A stretch of 37,728 nt of DNA. Source: Marininema mesophilum (GTDB taxonomy: Bacteria; Bacillota; Bacilli; Thermoactinomycetales; DSM-45169). This document shows positions 30,786-37,728 of this stretch, piece by piece. The notes beneath the pieces are model-generated. The model saw only the letters and a list, made by a program, of their open reading frames with translations. It ran no database searches and was not told the origin of the DNA. The translations under genes and the position numbers were made by a program. Where the stretch lies: the NCBI RefSeq assembly GCF_900106775.1, contig NZ_FNNQ01000021.1, positions 1 through 37,728 of the forward strand, written 5' to 3'. Numbering within the stretch: position 1 is the stretch's first letter; the number at the start of each line of letters is the position of its first letter.

Positions 30786-32183
30786 TTATTGCTCCTGAGC
30801 AAGTTTGCTTTTTCTCCTACCATAGATAAGATAGATAAGCACCCCAACCAGTAGCCAAATTCCAAATCGCACCCAGGTAATCCCTGGGAGGCTCATCATC
30901 AACCAGACCGAGAAACCAATCCCGATTAAAGGAATCAAGGGAACTAGAGGTGTTCGGAAGGATCGCTCTAAGTCCGGACGACGCTTCCGCAGCAGAATCA
31001 CCGAGCTACATATCACCACAAAGGCAAACAACGTCCCAATATTCGCCAGCTCCGCTACTTTTTTAATCGGAGTAAACCCAGCAATCATTGCCGTCACAAT
31101 CCCGATAATCCATGTAGGGCGTGCAGGTGTTTTATACTTCGGATGCACATGGGAGAACCATCCTGGGAGAAGGCCATCTCGGCTCATCGAGAACCATATA
31201 CGAGACCCGGCTAGCATAAAGGAGAAAAGTACACTTGTGATCCCTGTCACAGCTGCCACCGAGATGATAAGTGTCGCCCAGCCAAGTCCAATATCTGAAA
31301 ATGCTTTAGCCGCAGGAGCCGCATTATCCAAGGTAGGATACTCAACGATCCCTGTGAGCACTAAGGACATCCCTACATATAGAATTAAAGCAACCGCTAG
31401 TGACACCACAACCGCACGAGGCAAATCTCGTTGAGGATTCTTCGCTTCCTCTGCGGCAGTTGTCAACGTATCGTATCCGAATACGGCGAAGAACACCAGA
31501 GCCGCCCCACTCATCACCCCACTAAATCCAAAGGGCATAAAGGGATGCCAATTACCAGGGTCTACATAAAAACTACCCACCCCGATGATCAACAGGATGA
31601 TCCCCAACTTAATTGAAACCATCAGGCTGTTAAACCGTGATCCCCACTCCATCCCAATACTTAATAGGCCAGCAATCCCCAAGCTAATCAAACTAGCGAA
31701 TAGATCAAAAACATGACCCTTTCCAGTACCTGAAGCACCTTTCGCCCAGGTAGGAAGATGAACACCAATCTGCTCCAAAATGGATTGCAAATACCCTGAC
31801 CAACCAATGGCTACTACCCCCACAACAAGGGCATATTCCAAAAGCAGGTCCCATCCGATAATCCAAGCAGCAAACTCACCCAATACTGCGTAACTATATG
31901 TATACGCACTTCCAGCAACCGGAATCATCCCAGAAAACTCAGCATAACAAAGGGCTGCCGCCGCACTTGCCAACCCTGCAATTAGAAAAGAGAGCAAAAC
32001 CGCAGGACCTGCCTTCGTCGCAGCAGCCGTCCCAGTTAATACAAAAATACCGACTCCCACAATCCCACCTAGGCCAATCGCTGACAAGTTCCACAACCCT
32101 AACACACGCTTTAATCCTGTCTGCTCAAGCCCCTCTTGCTGTAATCGTTCAATAGACTTTCTACGCAAAAAAGGATTTGCCAT
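30786..32183 (-). CDS. APC-family (cationic) amino acid permease
   Basis: 465 residues, 12 membrane helices. The N-terminal LKRVLGLWNLSAIGLGGIVGVGIFVLTG and the helix-3 region YAEFSGMIPVAGSAYTYSYAVLGEFAAWIIGW are typical of the CAT branch (YfnA/CtrA kind), which moves basic or branched amino acids at the cytoplasmic membrane. FGYDTLTTAAEEAKNPQRDLPRA is the usual helix 6-7 loop. Start ATG has GAAGGGTGAG. It is unlike the permease at 23194, which belongs to another APC branch. No signs of damage. Confidence 0.9.
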   Translation of the reverse strand: MANPFLRRKSIERLQQEGLEQTGLKRVLGLWNLSAIGLGGIVGVGIFVLTGTAAATKAGPAVLLSFLIAGLASAAAALCYAEFSGMIPVAGSAYTYSYAVLGEFAAWIIGWDLLLEYALVVGVVAIGWSGYLQSILEQIGVHLPTWAKGASGTGKGHVFDLFASLISLGIAGLLSIGMEWGSRFNSLMVSIKLGIILLIIGVGSFYVDPGNWHPFMPFGFSGVMSGAALVFFAVFGYDTLTTAAEEAKNPQRDLPRAVVVSLAVALILYVGMSLVLTGIVEYPTLDNAAPAAKAFSDIGLGWATLIISVAAVTGITSVLFSFMLAGSRIWFSMSRDGLLPGWFSHVHPKYKTPARPTWIIGIVTAMIAGFTPIKKVAELANIGTLFAFVVICSSVILLRKRRPDLERSFRTPLVPLIPLIGIGFSVWLMMSLPGITWVRFGIWLLVGVLIYLIYGRRKSKLAQEQ

Positions 32184-32322
32184 CCTCGTCTCACCCTTCT
32201 ATGAGATTTGTTTTATGAGTTATAAATTCAGGGTTATGTACTATCAGTTGTTCATAAAATATTCACAACTTCATTTATCGTACCACATCTATCCTTTCTG
32301 AGAAACAAGGAAGCGCACTTTG

Positions 32323-32517
32323 TCAACGTGAGGAGGATTGCGCAAGGATTTTTCTCGCCATGAGCCAACACTCTCGATCAATAATCCCCATTTGCTGAAG
32401 TTCATCCAGCTCGTCCTTCATCAAGTCTCGGTCTGCCTCTTTATCGCCTGTATATATAACGATTCCCATCTGTTTCAACAGATTACGTACATCACCAATG
32501 GTCTGCATTCGATCCAT
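32323..32517 (-). CDS. YqgQ-family protein (DUF910)
   Basis: 64 residues. DUF910 pattern: TIGDVRNLLKQMGIVIYTGD, then DRDLMKDELDELQQMGII and a closing helix. A small three-helix protein of unknown function restricted to Bacillales-type bacteria; in B. subtilis yqgQ precedes the glucokinase gene, but no glucokinase is seen here. ATG 32517 lies 11 bases after AAGGGG; GTG 32529 touches the site and ATG 32508 is also possible. Confidence 0.82.
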   Translation of the reverse strand: MDRMQTIGDVRNLLKQMGIVIYTGDKEADRDLMKDELDELQQMGIIDRECWLMARKILAQSSSR

Positions 32518-32613
32518 TCTTCTTTTCACCCCTTAAGGATAATCAACGCCTGACTGCCTCACCTATGTTAAAATTAAAGCATATTTATTTAAGCAGAGGG
32601 AGGGGGGTTAACT

Positions 32614-33003
32614 ATGCCTAACACCAATTTTATCAAGGTGAAACCGATGCACGGCGAGCTCCTTATCTATCAAAAACAAAACCAGCTTGGGTACACGTTG
32701 ACCACCCAGGAACTTATCTTTCAAAATCCTCACGCCTCTTACCAGATTCTACTCTCTGATATCCTTGGTATTGTACCCTTTCGATTACAGCGTGATCCAG
32801 CTATGTTAGAGCTTTTAACAGAGACTGGAGCTCGTCCTTCATTTCCCAAGCAATATTATCGCATTTCAGCTCGACGTGTGGTTGTGATCAACCGTAGAGG
32901 TCATTATGAACGAGGAACCACCGATATTCTCATTCCTCTCAATGATCGTTTTATTCAACATATTGAGGCCCATGCCGACTTTGCCTCAATCCCTATCTCA
33001 TAG
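32614..33003 (+). CDS. Hypothetical soluble protein (129 aa)
   Basis: Not recognised. The product is beta-rich in its first half (HGELLIYQKQNQLGYTLTTQ) and has ISARRVVVINRRGHYERGT in the middle with a final helix, a layout seen in small PH-like or YqeB-like domains, but without a diagnostic motif. No membrane helix, signal or cysteine. GGGAGGGGGG stands before the ATG. It has its own terminator and is divergent from yqgQ. Real gene on coding grounds; function open. Confidence 0.7.
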   Translation: MPNTNFIKVKPMHGELLIYQKQNQLGYTLTTQELIFQNPHASYQILLSDILGIVPFRLQRDPAMLELLTETGARPSFPKQYYRISARRVVVINRRGHYERGTTDILIPLNDRFIQHIEAHADFASIPIS

Positions 33004-33014
33004 ATTATTACGAT

Positions 33015-33048
33015 AAAAAGCTCACCAGCGTGAACAGGTGAGCTTTTT
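33015..33048. terminator. Bidirectional terminator
   Basis: AAAAAGCTCACC (33015-33026) pairs with GGTGAGCTTTTT (33037-33048), between convergent genes; it reaches the stop codon of bioY. Confidence 0.9.
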
Positions 33049-33613
33049 ATTTATGAATTGTATGTGCTTGAATGAGTGGATAAGCTCGGTATAATACAGG
33101 CACTAAGAAAGAAGCAACTAACAACTTTGCTAGATCCCCTGGAATAAATGGTAATAGTCCTACCGCAATCGCCTGGTTCCACCCAAGCCCTGTAGAGAAA
33201 TGAAGCCAACTAACACCAAAAGCAAAAATGATCACACTACCTGCAAAAAAATGAACCACTACCATCTTCCAAAAGCGAAGCTTTGGCGCCATTCGCTCTG
33301 TTAACCAACCGATTAAAAAAGCCACTATTGGCCAACTCCAAATATAGCCGGCAGTAGGTCCTACCAACGCAGGCAGACCACTTTTACCTTCGGAAAGCAC
33401 AGGAGCACCCACAACGACAAGTAAGATTAAAACAACCATACTCATCGCTCCTCTACGTGCTCCCAATATAGACCCTGCAAGCAATACAATCATCGTTTGG
33501 AGGTTGATGGGTACCATCGTTAACGGAATATAAATCTGTCCAGCTATGGCTGTCAAAGCTGTAAACAGGGCAATCAGCATCATATCTCGTATGGGCTGTT
33601 TCCTTGTGGACAT
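33047..33613 (-). CDS. bioY: BioY biotin-uptake protein (ECF S-component)
   Basis: 188 residues, six membrane helices. BioY marks are the N-terminal ALFTALTAIAGQIYIPL, then VPINLQTMIVLLAGSILGARRGAMSM, GPTAGYIWSWPIVAFLIGW and FIPGDLAKLLVAS. It captures biotin and, with EcfA/EcfT (not in this window), moves it in. The ATG follows AGAGGTGG. A BirA-type operator (33665-33698) overlaps its -35 box, so uptake should be shut off when biotin is plentiful. Confidence 0.95.
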   Translation of the reverse strand: MSTRKQPIRDMMLIALFTALTAIAGQIYIPLTMVPINLQTMIVLLAGSILGARRGAMSMVVLILLVVVGAPVLSEGKSGLPALVGPTAGYIWSWPIVAFLIGWLTERMAPKLRFWKMVVVHFFAGSVIIFAFGVSWLHFSTGLGWNQAIAVGLLPFIPGDLAKLLVASFLVPVLYRAYPLIQAHTIHK

Positions 33614-33642
33614 TTAAAGCCACCTCTTCTCTCTATTTTTTT

Positions 33643-33672
33643 AGCATAAAAAAACCGATTGACCATTGTCAA
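33643..33672 (-). promoter_or_regulatory. Probable sigma-A promoter of bioY
   Basis: Perfect TTGACA (33672-33667), 18 bases, TATGCT (33648-33643). The -35 lies in the right half of the BirA-type operator. Confidence 0.6.
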
Positions 33673-33676
33673 CCGG
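33648..33676 (-). terminator. Terminator of speE, overlapping the bioY promoter
   Basis: On the minus strand CCGGTTGAC (33676-33668) pairs with GTCAATCGG (33663-33655), one G-U pair, followed by seven T. The same bases contain the bioY -35. Confidence 0.8.
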
Positions 33677-33698
33677 ATGATATTGGCTTGTTAACATT
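33665..33698 (-). promoter_or_regulatory. BirA-type biotin operator
   Basis: Read on the minus strand: AATGTTAAC, 15 bases, GGTTGACAAT. The Bacillus biotin operator is ATTGTTAAC-N15-GGTTAACAAT, so the spacing is identical and each half differs at one position. The left half contains the stop codon of speE. Confidence 0.8.
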
Positions 33699-34572
33699 TT
33701 TCCCTAAGGGTTTCATTCACATATTTAGGCAGGTGAAAACAACTCGCCCATACATTCTCATCGACATATCTGGTATCCGTTACCTGTAATCGACTCCGCC
33801 CTGCGACATCCTCTGGGTCAAAATGTTTTGAAGCGATTGTAAAGCTCCAGATGCCCCCAGGATAAGTGGGAACCGATGCCAAGTATGTCTTAACAATCGG
33901 AAAAATCTCTTTTAACTGCTGATGCACTCGCCTAAAAATATCTGGATGAAAAACAGGGGACTGGCTCTGACACACCATCAGCCCATCATTCGCCAACCTT
34001 CGATGAACCCCTTGATAAAAAGAAGAAACAAATAATTGAGAGGCTGGGCCCACCGGATCAGAAGAGTCCACAATGAGGATGTCATACTCTCCATCTCCAT
34101 CCTGAACCAAGCGAACACCATCTTCAAAATGAAACACAATACGGGAATCCGGCTCACCTTTCCCAGCGATCTCAGGTAAATATTTCCGACTTGCTTCTAC
34201 TACCTTTGGATCAATCTCCACCATGTCCACTTTCTCAACTGCGGGATATTTCACGATTTCCTGTACAGCCCCACAATCCCCACCACCGATCAAGCACACC
34301 TTCTTTGGGCTAGGATGAGTTGCTAATCCAATATGAGTAATCATTTCATTATAGATAAATGCATCCTTCTCCGTCGTCTGTAGAATGCCATCCAATACCA
34401 ATGCTTTTCCAAATCCTTCAGTCTCAACCACCATCACCTCCTGAAAAGCAGAGGTTTCCCGATAAAGAATACGATTTACTTGCCAATCTGCCCGGAAACC
34501 AAATTCTTCTTCCACATCTGTCAACCAGAGGGTCCCTTCCCTCTCCAAGATGCCAGCGTTAGTAGAAACCAT
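33691..34572 (-). CDS. speE: Spermidine synthase
   Basis: 293 residues from ATG 34572, eight bases or less after GGGGAGGA. Aminopropyltransferase that joins putrescine and decarboxylated S-adenosylmethionine. Marks are LVLDGILQTTEKDAFIYNEMITH, the SAM-site loop VCLIGGGDCGAVQEI, VEIDPKVVEASRKY and catalytic DSSDPVGPA, then VCQSQSPVFH and PTYPGGIWSFTIAS. Slightly longer than usual (about 275-285) because of an N-terminal addition (STNAGILEREGTLWL). An arginine- or ornithine-linked partner such as speB is not present. Promoter at 34597 with extended -10. Confidence 0.95.
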   Translation of the reverse strand: MVSTNAGILEREGTLWLTDVEEEFGFRADWQVNRILYRETSAFQEVMVVETEGFGKALVLDGILQTTEKDAFIYNEMITHIGLATHPSPKKVCLIGGGDCGAVQEIVKYPAVEKVDMVEIDPKVVEASRKYLPEIAGKGEPDSRIVFHFEDGVRLVQDGDGEYDILIVDSSDPVGPASQLFVSSFYQGVHRRLANDGLMVCQSQSPVFHPDIFRRVHQQLKEIFPIVKTYLASVPTYPGGIWSFTIASKHFDPEDVAGRSRLQVTDTRYVDENVWASCFHLPKYVNETLREKC

Positions 34573-34596
34573 CACTGTCCTCCCCAATTTTTTTTC

Positions 34597-34605
34597 ATTG
34601 TAGCA
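34597..34605 (-). promoter_or_regulatory. Extended -10 promoter element of speE
   Basis: TGCTACAAT on the minus strand, that is TG-n-TACAAT, 25 bases before the start codon; no good -35. Confidence 0.5.
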
Positions 34606-34708
34606 CATTCATTTTCCTTAATAGAATAGGGAGAAAAGCCCGAACATGCTACGTTGCTGACCATACAATGGTACGAACCGCATGACGAGAACCTCCAGAG
34701 GAGGAAAG

Positions 34709-35497
34709 GTGTATGGATCCCAACAACCAAGAAGTGGCGAGCCTACACCGCCACCCATGAAAAGGCCACAACGAAAACGCAATGATGTCTACTCCCTCGC
34801 TTCACTTCATCCAGCCAACACCTTTGTCCCCATCATACGACGTGTCAGGAATAGTGTCGTCTCCATCTCTGCTCTAGAACAACCCCAACGAATAGAAACC
34901 CACGGATTTTGGCAACGTTTTATGTCTGACATTCACCCTCCTCCAGTATCCCAAAACCCTAACCAACAATTTGGGTCTGGATTTGTCATCTCACCTAGAG
35001 GCTACATCCTCACCAACCAACACGTCATCCGACGTGCAGAAAAAATCCAAATCACCCTCTATAATAACAAGCACTCCCTTCCCGCTACCGTCGTTTGGGA
35101 AGATGCAGAGCGGGATATCGCAGTTCTTCAAGTAAAAACCTCTACTCCTCTTCGTCCCCTCTCCCTCGGCTCTTCACGTTCAACTGAAGTCGGTGAATGG
35201 GCGGTCGCAATCGGCAATCCCCTCGGACTTAATCATACGGTTACCCTCGGTGTAATCAGTGGCAAAGATCGTCCTCTCAGTATGGCGGATCGATTCTTTA
35301 GCCGAGTAATTCAAACGGATGCTGCTATCAATCCAGGCAATAGTGGGGGGCCTCTGCTCAATATTCTAGGGCAAGCAATTGGTATCAATACATTAGTTGT
35401 CTACCCCTCCCAGAGCATCAGCTTCGCCATCCCCATCGACGAGATAAAACCCATGATTCGATCCTATATTGAGAAGGTATCGAAAGGAACTTATTAA
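34709..35497 (+). CDS. Trypsin-like serine protease (HtrA type without PDZ domain)
   Basis: About 262 residues. The protease body has the HtrA triad: His in ILTNQHVI, Asp in ERDIAVLQV and Ser in INPGNSGGPLL, with AVAIGNPLGL and SFAIPID also typical. Unlike HtrA/DegP there is no PDZ domain and no N-terminal membrane helix, and no signal peptide, so it may be cytoplasmic or spore-associated. The first part is rich in Pro, Arg and Lys. The start is unclear: ATG 34682 has no site, GTG 34709 lies four bases after AGAGGAGG, and ATG 34757 overlaps the stop of a 15-codon frame (34713-34760) which has the best ribosome spacing. Confidence 0.85.
   Translation: MYGSQQPRSGEPTPPPMKRPQRKRNDVYSLASLHPANTFVPIIRRVRNSVVSISALEQPQRIETHGFWQRFMSDIHPPPVSQNPNQQFGSGFVISPRGYILTNQHVIRRAEKIQITLYNNKHSLPATVVWEDAERDIAVLQVKTSTPLRPLSLGSSRSTEVGEWAVAIGNPLGLNHTVTLGVISGKDRPLSMADRFFSRVIQTDAAINPGNSGGPLLNILGQAIGINTLVVYPSQSISFAIPIDEIKPMIRSYIEKVSKGTY
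34713..34760 (+). CDS. Possible leader peptide of the protease gene (15 aa)
   Basis: MDPNNQEVASLHRHP, in another frame than the protease. Its ATG stands eight bases after AGAGGAGG, ideal spacing, and its TGA overlaps the in-frame protease ATG at 34757 as ATGA. Such overlap normally means coupled translation. Chance is possible for so short a frame. Confidence 0.35.
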   Translation: MDPNNQEVASLHRHP

Positions 35498-35517
35498 ACA
35501 GAACCTTCTACCAGAGG

Positions 35518-35545
35518 CTGCTGAGTGATCTCGGCAGTCTTTTTA
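35518..35545 (+). terminator. Terminator of the protease gene
   Basis: CTGCTGAG (35518-35525), TGAT, CTCGGCAG (35530-35537), then TCTTTTTATT; one G-U pair. Confidence 0.85.
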
Positions 35546-35755
35546 TTAGGTGTTTCATTTGCCTTGTTTCTTCTGATACCAGAATTCCATGTATCCGTTC
35601 ATGATAACAGATTGAATCTATCGGATAATCTATACGGCATAGCATATCCATGTCTTCTTTGGATAGAAACAATAAAGGCAGGGAGACACCCTACCGCTCC
35701 ACCCATAGGAAATCTCTTTTTATTCGGTTTGGTAGCTGCTAGTTTTCAGGGGTGA
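35525..35755 (+). CDS. Doubtful small membrane protein (76 aa)
   Basis: GTG-started frame with a hydrophobic head (VFLLGVSFALFLLI), a polar middle and a second weak hydrophobic part (GNLFLFGLVAASF). AGAGG lies seven bases before the GTG, but the start sits within the terminator stem of the preceding gene, and no promoter is visible. I do not recognise the family. It may be a gene remnant. Confidence 0.25.
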   Translation: MISAVFLLGVSFALFLLIPEFHVSVHDNRLNLSDNLYGIAYPCLLWIETIKAGRHPTAPPIGNLFLFGLVAASFQG

Positions 35756-35765
35756 CCGGTTGATA

Positions 35766-36044
35766 CTATGTTTGTGGTACAATAACAATATCCTTTCTTC
35801 TAGAACTGTAATTTTCTAGAGATAGGTTATCCATCGAGGAGCCTACCCTTGTACGTACATATATTTGGAGTAGAATCAAAAATATATAAAGAAGAGGTAC
35901 GACCCACCCGGTAGTCAAACTTCCCCAAGGATGACTACCCAGGGGTGGCTTTTGGAGATGATAGTAAGCATAGATCGGGTTGACCGTTTGAAACAATCCT
36001 TTCACTACCGTCCATTTCTTCACTATCCTTAAGAGAAACTCCAC
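35766..36044 (-). CDS. Small membrane protein of unknown function (92 aa)
   Basis: From GTG 36044, nine bases after GGGAGG. The first 25 residues (EFLLRIVKKWTVVKGLF) are amphipathic and basic; a segment HPWGSLTTGWVVPLLYIFLILLQIYV forms one membrane helix; the end is polar (NLSLENYSSRRKDIV). No family recognised. Conserved-looking aromatic and Pro residues before the helix argue for a true gene. It is divergent from the TetR gene, so it could be under its control; this is inference. Confidence 0.5.
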   Translation of the reverse strand: MEFLLRIVKKWTVVKGLFQTVNPIYAYYHLQKPPLGSHPWGSLTTGWVVPLLYIFLILLQIYVRTRVGSSMDNLSLENYSSRRKDIVIVPQT

Positions 36045-36262
36045 TATTACGCACCTCCCCTCTGCATGAATCATCAGAGGGTACCTCCTCTGGGTAATGC
36101 TGGGATTCCCCCCTCCCCTACCTCTTCGTCATCAGCATGACAGCGGAGGAACAGGTGGTGATGGACGATGGTTACCGGGTTATTCTATCAAAGTGTTCGT
36201 CAAAGAGATCAGTGTATCAACAAAGATTAAGAAAAACAAAAAGAGAAGAAAGTTGGAATCAT

Positions 36263-36814
36263 ATGGCTATACACAATGGTGTTTCAACAAGAAACCAGCT
36301 GTTAACAGCTGCATCTAATATAGTAAGTGAAAAAGGGGTATCAAAGCTTACCCTTGAGGCGGTAGCAAACCAAGCAGGTGTTAGTAAAGGTGGATTGTTC
36401 TATCATTTCCCTAGTAAAGAAGATCTAGTTCAAGCAATGATTGATGAGTTATCAATTGATTTTATGAATGATATAAAAAATAATCTTCAGGCCTTTCATG
36501 GAAAAGGTCAATGGACCCAAGCTTATGTGGAAACGATGTTCATGAAGGTTGAAGATGGTTTGAAGATGAGTTCAGCGCTATTCGCATCGATGTTTACCAA
36601 CCCAAAATTAATGGAAAAAGCCCAACTTCAGTATAAAGAGCTTCAAGATCAGATACAGAATGATCAAGTAGACCCCGTCCATTCGATTATAGTAAGGCTT
36701 GCCTCTGATGGTTTATGGTTTGCAGAAATGTTTGGGTTATCACCATTGGATAAAGAAATGAGAGATAAAGTACACAGTGAGTTGACGAAATTAATAACAA
36801 AGGGTAGTGAATAA
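36263..36814 (+). CDS. TetR-family transcriptional regulator
   Basis: 183 residues from ATG 36263; the upstream in-frame stretch to 36137 does not resemble TetR proteins and has no advantage in ribosome site. N-terminal TetR helix-turn-helix: RNQLLTAASNIVSEKGVSKLTLEAVANQAGVSKGGLFYHFPSK is the classical signature (reported here in part: TLEAVANQAGVSKGGLFYHF). The C-terminal ligand domain resembles the TetR_C type with MFGLSPLDKEMR at the end. It probably represses a transporter or enzyme gene; possible targets are the divergent small membrane gene or itself. More AT-rich than genes to its left. Confidence 0.88.
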   Translation: MAIHNGVSTRNQLLTAASNIVSEKGVSKLTLEAVANQAGVSKGGLFYHFPSKEDLVQAMIDELSIDFMNDIKNNLQAFHGKGQWTQAYVETMFMKVEDGLKMSSALFASMFTNPKLMEKAQLQYKELQDQIQNDQVDPVHSIIVRLASDGLWFAEMFGLSPLDKEMRDKVHSELTKLITKGSE

Positions 36815-36887
36815 TGCATGATAGATACCTACCCTTCTTATAACATTTTAGGAAATAAGTGATTGATATATTGAGCTAGTAGGGAGA

Positions 36888-36920
36888 AAAATCTACCTTT
36901 GTCGGGTAGGTTTTTTCTTT
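36888..36920 (+). terminator. Terminator after the TetR gene
   Basis: AATCTACC (36890-36897), TTTGTCG, GGTAGGTT (36905-36912), then T-rich tail. Confidence 0.8.
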
Positions 36921-37072
36921 TTGGAAATGGACGGTACCTTAAATCCAACTACCTTGTTTTACCTGTACAAATAGCCTTGAAATAATACCGGTTAGCTGGT
37001 ACATTTAATTTGTGCATGACTACTTAGTATAGAAAGAAAAAAGGGGTAACCACAAAGAGGAGGATGAAAAGC

Positions 37073-37728
37073 ATGAGAAAGAAGATTGTTGGGAAAAGTG
37101 TGAAAAGGATGACTGTCTTCGCTTTGGCTTTAGTTTTTGTCTTCAGTGGTGGATTCATTGGTCCGGTGAACTCAAAGGCCTCGGCTGCTCAAGACAATGA
37201 GAAAAAGCTCCCCGAAAAGTATGTTCAAGGATATAAAGTCGATAAAGATGGTAAAAAAACACCGGTCTATAATACGGATAACACATCCAAAGGTAAAGCT
37301 GCACCAAAAGCAGATGAACCCACTAGTCCGTATGCGGCCAACTATCCTAAATTATCTGAAGATCCCTATGCGCCTGCACCGGGAAGCGGAACGACAACAA
37401 CCGAATCGGCTGATGTAGATATCATCTACTTTAAAGGGACTATTAGTAAAAGCCCTACCGAGAATGATAGTAAAGAAGAGGGACCGGCATATTTACAAAA
37501 ACTCCCTGATGGTAAGATTGAACTTGGAACCTATAATCCTGAGACCTTGGAATTAAGTCCTGCTACTGATATTAATAACGAAAGGGAAACAATTGGCGAA
37601 GAAGAGATGGTAAAAAAATATGGACCCCAGTATGCTTGGAGTAAAGCTTTTGATGGAACAACCAAGTTAAAAAGAGAGACCAAATTTAACTTACTATCAA
37701 CAAGCACCGTTGACAATTCAGCAGAGTG
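37073..37728 (+). CDS. Secreted protein, 5' part, cut by the window edge
   Basis: Open from ATG 37073 to the last base, 218 residues seen. GAGGAGG stands nine bases before this ATG; ATG 37064 overlaps the site. A strong signal peptide (KRMTVFALALVFVFSGGFIG) with likely cleavage after SKASA. The mature part starts with a charged, Pro-rich and probably disordered segment (KAAPKADEPTSPYAANYPKL), then DVDIIYFKGTI and a mixed alpha/beta portion. No recognised domain so far; it may be a large surface or toxin-like protein whose functional domain lies beyond the edge. Confidence 0.75.
   Translation, partial: MRKKIVGKSVKRMTVFALALVFVFSGGFIGPVNSKASAAQDNEKKLPEKYVQGYKVDKDGKKTPVYNTDNTSKGKAAPKADEPTSPYAANYPKLSEDPYAPAPGSGTTTTESADVDIIYFKGTISKSPTENDSKEEGPAYLQKLPDGKIELGTYNPETLELSPATDINNERETIGEEEMVKKYGPQYAWSKAFDGTTKLKRETKFNLLSTSTVDNSAE

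Noticed and set aside
36137..36262. N-terminal extension of the TetR frame
   Set aside because: Residues do not resemble TetR proteins, which normally start a few residues before the first DNA-binding helix; ATG 36263 fits that place.

Overview
This is a chromosomal stretch of about 45% GC from an endospore-forming Bacillota, most likely a member of the Bacillales near the Thermoactinomycetaceae. The family is an inference; the sporulation lifestyle is well supported. Markers are RsfA-type prespore regulators, tiny YjcZ-type spore proteins, YtxJ (bacillithiol redox), YpuI (DUF3907), YqgQ, an SPL-like radical SAM protein, strong GGAGG ribosome sites with many GTG/TTG starts, and compact rho-independent terminators after most genes.

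Layout. 1-713: the 3' end of an IS200/IS605-family tnpB and its right-end hairpin, joined directly to the 3' half of a broken MFS transporter gene. 1003-6838: an isocitrate/isopropylmalate dehydrogenase relative, a divergent YeiH exporter/LysR pair, a small unknown gene, a Rieske-FAD oxidoreductase (YhfW type) and a small helical protein. 7025-9390: a spore cluster with three YjcZ-type miniproteins (one divergent and unusually acidic), ytxJ and two tandem RsfA paralogues. 9666-9794: a strong candidate small RNA with its own promoter and terminator. 9848-14870: TPR protein, YpuI, small proteins, CoA-binding protein, NADPH dehydrogenase NamA, a decayed second tnpB end carrying 26-bp tandem repeats in its terminal hairpin, and a secreted muramoyl amidase. 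15106-21302: VOC remnant, a second 26-bp repeat locus, a kinase-like protein, a secreted hydrolase, a membrane lipoprotein and two LCP (LytR-CpsA-Psr) paralogues. 21587-25707: DinB-like protein with a coupled 39-aa gene, radical SAM protein, amino-acid permease, ornithine cyclodeaminase family. 25802-30621: secreted DUF4309 protein, LysR regulator divergent from leuCD, DDAH-like hydrolase. 30786-37728: second permease, YqgQ, unknown protein, bioY, speE, trypsin-like protease, TetR regulator and a secreted protein cut by the window edge.

The most informative regulatory readings are a BirA-type operator in front of bioY that includes the speE stop codon and terminator stem; a LysR-type dyad centred about 65 bp upstream of the predicted leuC start of transcription; and the solitary small RNA gene at 9666-9760. 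The most unusual structural reading is that the 26-bp palindromic unit lies inside the right-end hairpin of an old tnpB relic and recurs in degenerate form 1.8 kb away. I see no rRNA, tRNA, CRISPR array or complete insertion sequence.
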